DNA of 64,000 nt, taken from the IMG/VR virus record IMGVR_UViG_3300017917_004576, positions 1-64,000 of that record. One strand, written 5' to 3'. Position numbers and translations under genes: made by a program. The DNA comes from a virus. Shown piece after piece: positions 5,377 through 14,072 of the stretch (positions are counted from its first letter, which is position 1; each line of letters begins with the position of its first letter). The notes under the pieces were generated by a model. The model was not told the DNA's origin and did no database searches. It was given only the letters and a program-made list of their open reading frames with translations.

Positions 5377-6361
5377 AACAGCTATAATAACAGGCATTAC
5401 TGGTCAAGATGGCAGCTATCTAGCCGAACTATTATTAGAAAAAGATTACAAAGTTGTTGGATTATATCGACGTAGTAGTTCGTACCATTTTGAAAGAATA
5501 TCCAGCATAGTAGATCATCCTAATTTAACTCTTTTGGAATTTGATCTTACAGATCCTTCCGTAATACTATCCATATTAAAACAATACGAACCAGACGAAT
5601 TCTATAACTTGGCCGCTATGAGTCATGTGGGAACCAGTTTTCACCAGCCCTCCACAACGTTTGATATTAATACCATGGGGGTTTTACATATTTTAGAGGG
5701 TATAAGAACCACATCATCTGCTACAAAATATTATCAAGCTAGCACTAGCGAAATGTTTGGTAAAAATTATAGTGTTGATAAAAATAATAACAAATATCAA
5801 GATGAAAATACTCCACTAATTCCACAAAGTCCGTATGCTGTTAGCAAAGTTGCTAGTCATAATTTGGTACGCATATATCGTGATGCTTATAATATTTTTG
5901 CTACTAGTGGCATACTATTTAATCATGAAAGTCCGCGCCGTGGTGAAAATTTTCTAACGCGAAAAGTTACCAAATATATTGGCCAATTAGTTAACAACAA
6001 AACATCAGACAATTTAAAACTTGGTAATCTTCAAGCTTACAGAGACTGGGGTCACGCTAAAGATTATGTATATGCTATGTATTTGATGCTACAGCAAGAT
6101 GTTCCTGACGACTTTGTTATTTGTACCGGTCAAACTCATAGCGTATTAAATTTTGTTATCAAATCCTTTGAGAGTGTGGATTTGGACTACAAACAATATG
6201 TAGAAATTGATCCATCATTATATCGACCAGCAGAAGTTGACTATTTATGTGGCCGATCTCTTAAAGCTCAAAAAGTACTAGGATGGATTCCATCAACTTC
6301 TTTTGATGATTTAGTTAGCGAAATGATACAAAGCGATATTAAAGTTTACGCTAATGTTTAG
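5369..6361 (+). CDS. gmd: GDP-mannose 4,6-dehydratase
   Basis: A 330-residue extended short-chain dehydrogenase that makes GDP-4-keto-6-deoxy-D-mannose from GDP-D-mannose using bound NADP. GITGQDG (residues 9-15) is the nucleotide loop, STSEMFG (125-131) holds the active-site Thr and Glu, and YAVSK (156-160) the catalytic Tyr and Lys; NHESPRRGENF (185-195) is a Gmd hallmark. Length is within the family range. It overlaps the preceding gene by 8 bp and the HNH gene by 8 bp, so it is transcribed with packaging genes, unlike its partner fcl on the other strand. Gmd genes are known from cyanophages and other large phages. Confidence 0.95.
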   Translation: MNKTAIITGITGQDGSYLAELLLEKDYKVVGLYRRSSSYHFERISSIVDHPNLTLLEFDLTDPSVILSILKQYEPDEFYNLAAMSHVGTSFHQPSTTFDINTMGVLHILEGIRTTSSATKYYQASTSEMFGKNYSVDKNNNKYQDENTPLIPQSPYAVSKVASHNLVRIYRDAYNIFATSGILFNHESPRRGENFLTRKVTKYIGQLVNNKTSDNLKLGNLQAYRDWGHAKDYVYAMYLMLQQDVPDDFVICTGQTHSVLNFVIKSFESVDLDYKQYVEIDPSLYRPAEVDYLCGRSLKAQKVLGWIPSTSFDDLVSEMIQSDIKVYANV

Positions 6362-6632
6362 AAATTATAATGATCCATTATACAAAACTTTTAGACAACA
6401 GGTTAAAAAACGAGATCAATACAAATGTCAATGGCCAGGATGTTTAGCATCCAAAAAATTACATGTTCATCATATCAAAAGATGGGTTGATAGCGTTGAT
6501 TTGAGATATAATATAAATAACGGAATCACTTTGTGTAAATTTCATCACTCTCTTATAGAAGGAAACGAAAACGCATACGAAGCAGTTTTTAGCAAATTAA
6601 TATCTGATAATAAAAAATCAAATGATAAATAA
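6354..6632 (+). CDS. HNH endonuclease
   Basis: A 92-residue single-domain HNH nuclease. Zinc knuckle C25/C30, HVHH at 37-40 with the general-base His, N56 in NNGITLC, and C61 with HH at 64-65 complete the beta-beta-alpha metal site. HNH proteins next to the large terminase are known to take part in cleavage of packaged DNA in several cos-type phages, so a packaging role is plausible. A small mobile nuclease is the alternative. The start overlaps the end of gmd. Confidence 0.88.
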   Translation: MFRNYNDPLYKTFRQQVKKRDQYKCQWPGCLASKKLHVHHIKRWVDSVDLRYNINNGITLCKFHHSLIEGNENAYEAVFSKLISDNKKSNDK

Positions 6633-7110
6633 TGAAGACTTTACGATCATAATAGATACCAGAGAGCAACAACCGTGGTCTTTTGAGGATTATGTGGTTG
6701 CTAATAAAAAATTAGATACTGGCGATTATAGCATAGAAGGTCTTCAGGACATTTTTGCTATAGAACGTAAAAAGAGCATAAATGAAATTGCTAACAATAT
6801 TATTGAACCACGGTTCAAAGATGTTGTACATAGAATGAGCCAACTTAAATATTCATTTTTCCTATTAGAATTTAGCATGAATGATGTATTAAACTATCCT
6901 ATAGGATCAAATCTACCAAAAAGAATGTGGGATAAAGTTAGAATTACTCCAGCATTTATAATGAAGAATATATTAGATTGGCAGCTTAAATACGATATTA
7001 AAGTATTATTTTGTAATAATGCATCTAATGCAGAAAAAGTAGCAGAATATATTATTAAAAGGATTTACCTCATAAACAATAAACCAAAGGAGAACCAAAA
7101 TGAAACTTGA
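6622..7110 (+). CDS. ERCC4/XPF-type nuclease
   Basis: A 162-residue protein with the XPF nuclease core: IDTREQQPW (D12, R14, E15), TGDYSIEG (G34, D35) and IERKK (E48, R49, K50). These supply the metal-binding acidic residues of the GDxnERKx3D motif. The final Asp appears replaced by Asn/Glu (KSINE), so activity should be tested. No helix-hairpin-helix tail is present, so partner proteins may give structure specificity. It is encoded between the HNH and terminase genes and may resolve branched DNA before packaging. Confidence 0.85.
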   Translation: MINNEDFTIIIDTREQQPWSFEDYVVANKKLDTGDYSIEGLQDIFAIERKKSINEIANNIIEPRFKDVVHRMSQLKYSFFLLEFSMNDVLNYPIGSNLPKRMWDKVRITPAFIMKNILDWQLKYDIKVLFCNNASNAEKVAEYIIKRIYLINNKPKENQNET

Positions 7111-7669
7111 AAATTCAGTCACCATCTATCCGCCACCGTATACTGATCAAAATAATCAATTAATTAATCCACCACCATTGGTTATGGACTATCTAGATGT
7201 TACTTATCATGACAATCCCACCAATAAGATAGTTTCCGCTACAGTTAGAAATATTCCTGGCTCATTTGTTATTGCTAATGGTATTGATTATGAAAAGCTT
7301 GGAGATGTTAATAGGTCCACACTAGAACAACTACTATATGATAGTCTCAAAGACGATACCGTAACCAAGCTCAGAAGCAAATTTCCCAAAACCTTAGAAG
7401 AATTTCCTAATGGCCCAGGAACCATATTAACAAATATGATTAGCACAATGGGAATTAAAAGTACTCCAAATTGTTCTTGCAGACGCCATGCTATAGAAAT
7501 GAACGAAAAAGGTAATGACTGGTGCGAACAAAATTTACCAACTATCCTAGGTTGGCTAAAAGAAGAAAGCGCAAAAAGAAGCTTGCCATATATTGAGTCT
7601 GTAGCATCTATGATAGTTAAAAGAGCGATAAAAACTTCTAGAAGATTAATAAAGCAATCTAATGGTTGA
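7100..7669 (+). CDS. Hypothetical packaging-operon protein with Cys motif (189 aa)
   Basis: Not recognised by name. The N-terminal part is Pro-rich (YPPPY, NPPPLV), the middle mixed, and the C-terminal third has the pattern CSCRRHAIEMNEKGNDWCEQN followed by two Lys/Arg-rich helices. The CxC...MNxxG..WC pattern looks like a small metal-binding or disulphide-stabilised element in front of a basic helix, suited to DNA contact. Strong ribosome site AAAGGAG. It overlaps both neighbours by about 10 bp and immediately precedes the large terminase, so a packaging role is likely but unproven. Confidence 0.6.
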   Translation: MKLENSVTIYPPPYTDQNNQLINPPPLVMDYLDVTYHDNPTNKIVSATVRNIPGSFVIANGIDYEKLGDVNRSTLEQLLYDSLKDDTVTKLRSKFPKTLEEFPNGPGTILTNMISTMGIKSTPNCSCRRHAIEMNEKGNDWCEQNLPTILGWLKEESAKRSLPYIESVASMIVKRAIKTSRRLIKQSNG

Positions 7670-9689
7670 TTTTAAAAGTTTTGATAATGCTTGGCTTGGA
7701 CTAGGAGACATAAGCGCTCTTAGTATTCCTAATAATCCTATGATTCATAGGACCAAGGAAGATATAGAAAATCCAGACTTGCATCTATTAAGAATTTTAA
7801 GAAATCCATATTATATAGGATCAACCTGTAAACTTATTTTTAACATAGAATTACATCCTATGCAGACTATGGTTCTACAAGAAATGTGGAATCGTCCTTT
7901 TCCTATGCTTATTGGTAGTCGTGGTTTTAGTAAAAGCTTTTTATTGGCTCTATATGCGGTACTAAAGTGTGCTTTCTATCCAGGCACCAAGGTAGTTATA
8001 GTTGGCGCCGCTTTTAGACAAAGCAAAATTATCTTTGAATATATGGAAAATATGTGGAAAAATAGTCCTATTTTAAGAAGTATATTTAATGGCAATGAAG
8101 ATGGTCCACGACGAGATGTTGATAGATGTACTATAAGACTTGGAGATAGTTGGGCTATAGCTATTCCTTTAGGTAATGGTGATAAAATTAGAGGTTTACG
8201 TGCCCATATTATTTTAGCAGATGAGTTTAGTAGTATATCTCCAGATATTTACGAGACTGTGGTGTCCGGCTTTGCTGCTGTTAGCGCTAGCCCAATTCAG
8301 AATGTTAAGGAAGAAGCTAAAAAAGCAGCTATGAAATTAGCAGGAGTGTGGAGCGAAGAACTAGATACTATTTCTAGAAGAATTAATAATCAAGCAGTGA
8401 TAAGCGGAACAGCAGACTATGGTTTCAAACATTTTGCTCAGTACTGGAAAAGATATAAGAGTATTATAGAAAGTAAAGGTGAAGAAAGAAAATTACGAGA
8501 AATTTTTAATGGAGAAATTCCACCAAATTTTAATTGGAAAGATTATAGTATTATTCGTATACCATATGAATTAATACCTAAAGGATTTATGGATGATAAA
8601 CAAGTAAGTAGAGCCAAAGCTACTATTCATGTTGGTATATATAATATGGAATATGCTGCATGTTTTGTGAATGACAGTCAAGGATTTTTTAGAAGAAGTT
8701 TGATAGAAAGTTGTGTTACAAAAGATTATCCAGCAATAACAATTGGTAATAAGCCAGTAGTTTTTGACGCTATAACTCAAGGTAATCCTAATTTACATTA
8801 TGTTTATGGTATCGATCCTGCTAGTGAACAAGATAATTTTAGTATAGTAATATTAGAAGTTCATCCGGATCATTCTAGAATAGTATATTGTTGGGCAACA
8901 AATAGAAATAATTTTAAAGAAAGACAAAAGATTGGACTAGCACAAGAATATGACTTTTATAGTTTTTGTTCTAGAAAAATTAGAGATCTTATGAAAACCT
9001 TTCCTCCTATTAGGATAGGGATGGATGCTCAAGGAGGTGGTGTTGCAATAGAAGAAGCTTTACATGATCCTGGTAAGCTTCAAGATAATGAACAACTAAT
9101 ATGGCCAATTATTGATTATGACAAAGCAAAAGATACTGATTCTCAACAAGGTCTACACATTCTGGAACTAGTGCAATTTGCAAAGGCAGATTGGACAAGT
9201 CAAGCTAATCATGGATTAAGAAAAGATCTAGAGGATAAAATATTACTATTTCCACGTTTTGATAATCTTACACTTGGTCTTGCTATGGAAAAAGAAGGAA
9301 AAAATATCTTAGACGACGATTTAAATCCATTGTATGATAGTGTTAGTGAATGCATACTAGAAATAGAAGAACTTAAAAATGAATTAACAACTATAGTTAT
9401 GACTCAAACTAGTACTGGTCCACAAGCAAGAGACAGATGGGATACTCCGGAAGTAAAATTACCAAATGGTAAAAAAGGAAGATTACGAAAAGACCGATAT
9501 AGCTCATTACTAATAGCTAATATGATAGCTAGACAATTAAATAGAATCTTACAGTCTCCAAATTATGATATTGTTGGCGGAAATAGTAAAGATCTAGTTA
9601 ATCAACAAAGCAATAAGTTATATAAAGGTCCAGAATGGTTCACATCAAACGTTAATGATGATGATATTTATCAAGGAATTTATAGATAA
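7662..9689 (+). CDS. Terminase large subunit
   Basis: A 675-residue packaging motor with ATPase and nuclease domains. Walker A is GSRGFSKS (85-92), Walker B is IILADE (D187, E188) and the coupling motif is SGTADYG from S248. The C-terminal RNase H-like nuclease has acids at D385 (GIDPASE), D455 (GMDAQGGG) and probably D559 (LYDS). The order and length match T4 gp17-like terminases, with about 65 extra residues. It docks on the portal and cuts concatemers. The start overlaps the preceding gene; the portal gene follows after 54 bp carrying a late-promoter motif. Confidence 0.95.
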   Translation: MVDFKSFDNAWLGLGDISALSIPNNPMIHRTKEDIENPDLHLLRILRNPYYIGSTCKLIFNIELHPMQTMVLQEMWNRPFPMLIGSRGFSKSFLLALYAVLKCAFYPGTKVVIVGAAFRQSKIIFEYMENMWKNSPILRSIFNGNEDGPRRDVDRCTIRLGDSWAIAIPLGNGDKIRGLRAHIILADEFSSISPDIYETVVSGFAAVSASPIQNVKEEAKKAAMKLAGVWSEELDTISRRINNQAVISGTADYGFKHFAQYWKRYKSIIESKGEERKLREIFNGEIPPNFNWKDYSIIRIPYELIPKGFMDDKQVSRAKATIHVGIYNMEYAACFVNDSQGFFRRSLIESCVTKDYPAITIGNKPVVFDAITQGNPNLHYVYGIDPASEQDNFSIVILEVHPDHSRIVYCWATNRNNFKERQKIGLAQEYDFYSFCSRKIRDLMKTFPPIRIGMDAQGGGVAIEEALHDPGKLQDNEQLIWPIIDYDKAKDTDSQQGLHILELVQFAKADWTSQANHGLRKDLEDKILLFPRFDNLTLGLAMEKEGKNILDDDLNPLYDSVSECILEIEELKNELTTIVMTQTSTGPQARDRWDTPEVKLPNGKKGRLRKDRYSSLLIANMIARQLNRILQSPNYDIVGGNSKDLVNQQSNKLYKGPEWFTSNVNDDDIYQGIYR

Positions 9690-9690
9690 A

Positions 9691-9704
9691 AGTGTATTAT
9701 TAAA
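9691..9704 (+). promoter_or_regulatory. Putative late promoter (GTGTATTAT)
   Basis: AGTGTATTATTAAA lies 40-53 bp before the portal ATG. It is one of seven GTGTAT(A/T) elements placed in or beside the larger intergenic gaps of the virion gene block, with no recognisable -35. It is a candidate binding site for the phage sigma factor. Confidence 0.55.
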
Positions 9705-9743
9705 GTAATCAAATAGCATTACTATTACATTAGAAATAAATAT

Positions 9744-11945
9744 ATGCCCAGAAAACCAAATAAAGAAGACGTTATTAAAAATGCATCATCTATAGGAGAG
9801 GATGCTTATGTCACATGGGGAGAGGATTTATCCAGCAAACAAGATGCTCTTAAAAGATCATCAGAATCTCTAGATGAGTTTACAGGAATTCAAAATTCTA
9901 CAGCAGCTTTTGGCGGTGGTAGAAGATATAGTATAGATTTTTCTAATTTAGATGGTGATACTGGTGGCCGTCCAGGATTAACCCGTAATGACTACTATGC
10001 TTTTAGGCCAGACGAAGCTGTTCCTAAAAGGATTAAACTAGTTATCCGAAGAGCAGAAGATATTTATCATCGTGTTGGTTTGGTAAAAAACGTGATTGAT
10101 CTCATGGGCGATTTTGCTGTACATGGTATTAAATTAGTTCATAAAAATAAAAGAATAGAAAGATTTTATAGACAATGGTTCAAAAAAATTAATGGCAAAG
10201 ATCGTAGCGAAAGATTTTTAAACAATCTATACAAAACAGGCAATATTGTTATTCATAAACAAACAGCCAAAATATCATTAAAAGTTACTGATAATCTATA
10301 TAAAACTATTGGATCTCCTGATCTTAATGTCAAGCAGATGGATCAATTTAAGATAGAAAAAAAAGAAATTCCTTGGAGATATACTTTTATAGATCCAGTT
10401 TATGTTGAGAGTGCTGCCGGGTCTTTATCATCATTTGTTAGTGAGAAAAGATACGAATTAATTTTACCAGCTACTTTTAGAAAAAATATTAATAGTCCAA
10501 AAACAGAAGCAGAAAAACAGATAGTATCTCTTCTTCCAGAAGCAATAGTATTAGCAGCTAAAACTAAAAGACCATATCCATTGGATCCTGAAAAGACATT
10601 AGTTTTTCATTACAAAAAAGACGATTGGCAAGCATGGGCATATCCTATGATATATGCTATTATGGATGATATTACGGTTATTGAGAAATTAAAATTAGCA
10701 GATATGGCGGCCCTAGATGGCGCTATAAGTAACATTAGAATTTTCAAATTAGGTAATCTAGAACATAAAATTGCTCCAACAAAAGCAGCAACAGCCAAAC
10801 TAGCACAAATTTTAGGAAACAATGTTGGTGGTGGTACAATGGATTTGGTTTGGGGTCCAGATATTGAATTGTTAGAAAGCAATACTAATGTTCATAATTT
10901 TCTTGGAGAAGGTAAATATACTCCTCATTTAAATGCTATCTATGCTGGTTTGGGAATTCCTCCAACACTTACTGGCACATTCGGAGCAGCAGGAACTACT
11001 AATAATTTTATTAGTCTAAAAACCTTAACACAAAGATTACAATATGGTAGAGATATGTTGGTTAAATTTTGGGAAGGCGAAATAGAAATTGTACAAAAAG
11101 CTATGGGTTTTAGGTATCCGGCTAAAATAGAATTTGATAGAATGGATCTAAGTAATGAAGATACAGAGAAGGCACTATTAATACAACTAGCAGATAGAAG
11201 TCTTATTAGTGATGAGTTATTACAGACCAAATTTGGTTTCGATCCAGATATGGAAAAATCAAGACTTAATAGAGAAAGAAAAGAAAGAGATTCCGAAAGA
11301 ATGGTACAAAAAGCTGGTCCGTGGCATGATCCTCAATTTGAAAACGCTCTTAAGAAAATATCTTTACAACTAGGAATTGTAACACCAAGTCAAGTAGGAT
11401 TAGATTTACCAAAGAAAAAACCAAGCGAAAAAACAGCATTAGAACAAAAAGCAGAACAAGTAAAGTCTCCTTTTGGAGCACCCAAGGTGGCTAACGATCC
11501 GTCCTCGGAATCGTTGCCGAAAGAAGCGGGCGAAGGTAGACCCAAACTTTCAAAAGATACTGAAAAAAGAAAAGACAGAACATTTTCGCCCCAAACCGGC
11601 GCCAAACTCCTAATATGGTCATCTTCTGCACAAGACAAGATTAGTTCTATAATTAATCCATTAATTTTAGAATATTTTGATAAGAAAAATTTAAGAAGTT
11701 TATCTAATGCCGAAAATGAAGAATTAGAGAAAATCAAAACGAACATTCTTTTTCAAACGCAACCTTTTGCTAAACTTAATGAAGATAATATAACAGAATA
11801 TTTATCAGCATCAACTAGTAATGATACTAAAACTTTTTATAATTGGTTAAATTTGGTTAAGCTAGAATTATCCAGAGAATTAACGGTTGATGAAATTAAA
11901 CAAGCTAAATCATCTTTTTACACAATGGTGTATAGTACAAAATAA
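9744..11945 (+). CDS. Portal protein
   Basis: A 733-residue protein. Portal identity rests on its position directly after the large terminase and before the prohead protease, its size, and features typical of portals: an N-terminal disordered tail, then 'NDYYAFRP', 'RVGLVKNVIDLMGDFAVHG' with an early helix, 'LYKTGNIVIHKQ' and a later stretch 'LNAIYAGLGIPPTLTG' resembling the portal crown/stem region. It forms the dodecameric ring through which DNA enters. Residues around 570-625 are a G+C-richer, Pro/Lys/Glu-rich linker that looks recently altered. The last codons contain a late-promoter motif for the next gene. Confidence 0.85.
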   Translation: MPRKPNKEDVIKNASSIGEDAYVTWGEDLSSKQDALKRSSESLDEFTGIQNSTAAFGGGRRYSIDFSNLDGDTGGRPGLTRNDYYAFRPDEAVPKRIKLVIRRAEDIYHRVGLVKNVIDLMGDFAVHGIKLVHKNKRIERFYRQWFKKINGKDRSERFLNNLYKTGNIVIHKQTAKISLKVTDNLYKTIGSPDLNVKQMDQFKIEKKEIPWRYTFIDPVYVESAAGSLSSFVSEKRYELILPATFRKNINSPKTEAEKQIVSLLPEAIVLAAKTKRPYPLDPEKTLVFHYKKDDWQAWAYPMIYAIMDDITVIEKLKLADMAALDGAISNIRIFKLGNLEHKIAPTKAATAKLAQILGNNVGGGTMDLVWGPDIELLESNTNVHNFLGEGKYTPHLNAIYAGLGIPPTLTGTFGAAGTTNNFISLKTLTQRLQYGRDMLVKFWEGEIEIVQKAMGFRYPAKIEFDRMDLSNEDTEKALLIQLADRSLISDELLQTKFGFDPDMEKSRLNRERKERDSERMVQKAGPWHDPQFENALKKISLQLGIVTPSQVGLDLPKKKPSEKTALEQKAEQVKSPFGAPKVANDPSSESLPKEAGEGRPKLSKDTEKRKDRTFSPQTGAKLLIWSSSAQDKISSIINPLILEYFDKKNLRSLSNAENEELEKIKTNILFQTQPFAKLNEDNITEYLSASTSNDTKTFYNWLNLVKLELSRELTVDEIKQAKSSFYTMVYSTK
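11928..11937 (+). promoter_or_regulatory. Putative late promoter (GTGTATAGTA)
   Basis: GTGTATAGTA sits in the last codons of the portal gene, 45 bp before the ATG of the protease/scaffold gene. Same family as 9691 and 16919. It would drive protease/scaffold, decoration and capsid genes up to the terminator at 15110. Confidence 0.5.
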
Positions 11946-11972
11946 TAATCAAATCTTTTTGAAAGGTTTATA

Positions 11973-13568
11973 ATGATAATATATCCACAAGAACAAGAAG
12001 ATGGCTTAACATCAAAAATACTAGCCTCGTCTTCTATTGCTTATGCTAGTGTTGCAGAGCCATGCTCTCTCAGATTATCATCTAAATCATTTAAAAGTTT
12101 AGCATCCTACGATGATAGTGATCTATTTTATGTTCAATCTATTCTAGTAACTTCATCATGGAATAAAAATGATGATGTGTTTGATAAGTACGAGGTATGG
12201 AACGCTAAACATACTCCAGAACACAAGCCCACAAATCTAGAGCACAACGAAAGTTTAATTGTTGGTCATATAATATCAAATTGGCCTATTACCGAAGATG
12301 GATTATTAATAGATCCAGAAACCCCGGTAGAAAATTTACCAAATAAGTTCCACATACTTACAGGCTCTGTTATATACAAGGGATTTAGCACTTCCGAACT
12401 TAGAGAGAGATCAGAAAAATTAATTAGTGAAATTCAAAATGGTACTAAGTTTGTTAGTATGGAATGCTTTTTTAAAGGTTTTGATTATGGAGTAATTAAT
12501 AAACAAACTAATGAATATAAAGTATTGAGCAGAAGTGATGAGACAGCTTATTTAACAAAATATCTTAGAGCATATGGCGGTAAAGGTGAAAATAATGATT
12601 ATAAAATTGGTAGAGTTTTAAGAAATATTACCTTTACTGGTAAAGGATTTGTTGACAAACCAGCAAACGAAGATAGTATAATTTTTAATAAGAATCTTTT
12701 TGAAGAAAATAAAAAAATTGATAATCTTCAAGAAAAAAATAACGAAAATGAAAATTTAGGTGTAATAAGTATTCGATTGAATAATCAAATGGAGAATAAT
12801 ACAATGAGTGTAGAACAAGATGTAACTGAAATCAAAAACAAATTGGTGGCTATGGAAACTTCTTGTCAAGAGGCTGTAGCTGAAGCTAACGCATCTGTTA
12901 ATTCATTAACCGAAAAAAATATTGCACTAGAATCTCAATTACAAACCCAAACTAACGAATTCACAGAAAGAGAAACTGCTATGAAAAAAGAAATCGAAGA
13001 AGTCAAAGCTTCTGCTTCAGAAGAGCTTTTAGCACTCAAAACTTCATTAGAAGCACAAATCTCAGAACTTTCAGAAGCTATTGCAATGAAAAATGAAGAG
13101 ATGAAGAAAAAAGAAGAAGAAATGAAGAAAATGAAAGCAGAACTTGATAGCGCCAACGAAACAGTCGCTGCTTATAAAACAAAAGAAGCAGAAATGGTCA
13201 AGAAAGAAAAAATGACCAAAAGAAAAGCTGCCCTTGTAGATAACGGAGTCGAAGAAGATGCTGCTTTGGCTTTTGTTGAAAAATATGAAAATATCGAAGA
13301 CGAAGCATTTGATGCTATGGCAACTCTTTTTGCTGCTATGAAGATGAAAAAAGAAGATGCTATGAAAATGAAAATGAAAGCAGAAGAAGTTGCAGAAGCA
13401 GAAGAGGTTGTTGAACCCAAAGTGAGTGCTTCTGATCTAGATAACGTTGAAACAGAAAGCGCTATTGATTTAACAGTTGGCTCAGATTCTTCTGAAGAAG
13501 AAGAAAATACCACTCGTGCAGCTCTTGTTGAGTTTGTTTACAGTAAGTTAGGCAAAAAATCCAAGTAA
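11973..13568 (+). CDS. Prohead protease fused to scaffold protein
   Basis: 531 residues in two parts. Residues 50-240 look like a herpes/HK97-type prohead serine protease: H91 in NLEHNESLIVGHI and S162 in FVSMECFF are the likely catalytic pair, with GKGFVDKPANEDSI following. Residues 280-510 are a long Lys/Glu/Met-rich coiled coil with an acidic tail, the usual scaffold design. An in-frame ATG at 12804 has a perfect GGAGAA ribosome site, so scaffold alone is probably also made, as with lambda C/Nu3. The protease end would let scaffold enter the prohead and later digest it. AAAGG precedes the first ATG. Confidence 0.85.
   Translation: MIIYPQEQEDGLTSKILASSSIAYASVAEPCSLRLSSKSFKSLASYDDSDLFYVQSILVTSSWNKNDDVFDKYEVWNAKHTPEHKPTNLEHNESLIVGHIISNWPITEDGLLIDPETPVENLPNKFHILTGSVIYKGFSTSELRERSEKLISEIQNGTKFVSMECFFKGFDYGVINKQTNEYKVLSRSDETAYLTKYLRAYGGKGENNDYKIGRVLRNITFTGKGFVDKPANEDSIIFNKNLFEENKKIDNLQEKNNENENLGVISIRLNNQMENNTMSVEQDVTEIKNKLVAMETSCQEAVAEANASVNSLTEKNIALESQLQTQTNEFTERETAMKKEIEEVKASASEELLALKTSLEAQISELSEAIAMKNEEMKKKEEEMKKMKAELDSANETVAAYKTKEAEMVKKEKMTKRKAALVDNGVEEDAALAFVEKYENIEDEAFDAMATLFAAMKMKKEDAMKMKMKAEEVAEAEEVVEPKVSASDLDNVETESAIDLTVGSDSSEEEENTTRAALVEFVYSKLGKKSK
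12791..12806 (+). promoter_or_regulatory. Internal ribosome site and start for free scaffold
   Basis: GGAGAATAATACA-ATG inside the protease/scaffold gene. The ATG (12804-12806) is codon 278, in frame. GGAGAA and the spacing match the ribosome sites of the decoration and capsid genes that follow. The product would be about 254 residues (MSVEQDVTEIKNK...KLGKKSK), i.e. exactly the coiled-coil scaffold. Confidence 0.75.
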
Positions 13569-13590
13569 ATTCTTATACGGAGAACTAAAA

Positions 13591-14049
13591 ATGGCTCTAA
13601 AACCTGATCGTATCGAACTATTAACAGATATCTCTTTTTTCATGACTACTACAGCAGAGCGCGGTGGTGTTGTTAGCGCTGTAACTTCAACAACTGGTGT
13701 TGGCGTATCTATGGATGATGCCAATGCTGTTGTTGCTTACGCCGCTGTAGCATCTGGCGCAAAGCCAGTAGGTGTTCTACTTAATGATGTTGTAAATCTT
13801 GATCTTACTCGCCAACACATTAATTGGCATAAAGACGAGATGCAGGTCGGTGGCAAAGTAACACTATTGCGCAACGGCCAAGTTACAACAAATATGTTGG
13901 TTACTGGCATCACTCCATCCGCTGGAACAGATGCTTATGTTGGTGCTAGTGGCTTGATCGGTACAAGTAGTACCAATGCTGTTAAAATTGGTCAGTTCTT
14001 AAGCGGCAAAGACACTGACGGCTATGCTAAAGTATCAGTTAACCTATAA
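13591..14049 (+). CDS. Head decoration / capsid stabilising protein
   Basis: A 152-residue, Gly/Ala/Val/Thr-rich protein without Cys. Position between scaffold and major capsid gene, its size, and the sequence GVVSAVTSTTGVGVSMDD...SGAKPVGVLLNDVVNLDL, typical of beta-rich gpD-like or cement proteins, support the call. In gpD-type proteins the segment with 'a.Ga..VGVLl.dv' is a common element. The ribosome site ACGGAGA and more C/G-ending codons than neighbouring genes indicate high expression, as needed for hundreds of copies per head. Confidence 0.75.
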   Translation: MALKPDRIELLTDISFFMTTTAERGGVVSAVTSTTGVGVSMDDANAVVAYAAVASGAKPVGVLLNDVVNLDLTRQHINWHKDEMQVGGKVTLLRNGQVTTNMLVTGITPSAGTDAYVGASGLIGTSSTNAVKIGQFLSGKDTDGYAKVSVNL

Positions 14050-14072
14050 TTTTCATACACGGAGAAATAAAT

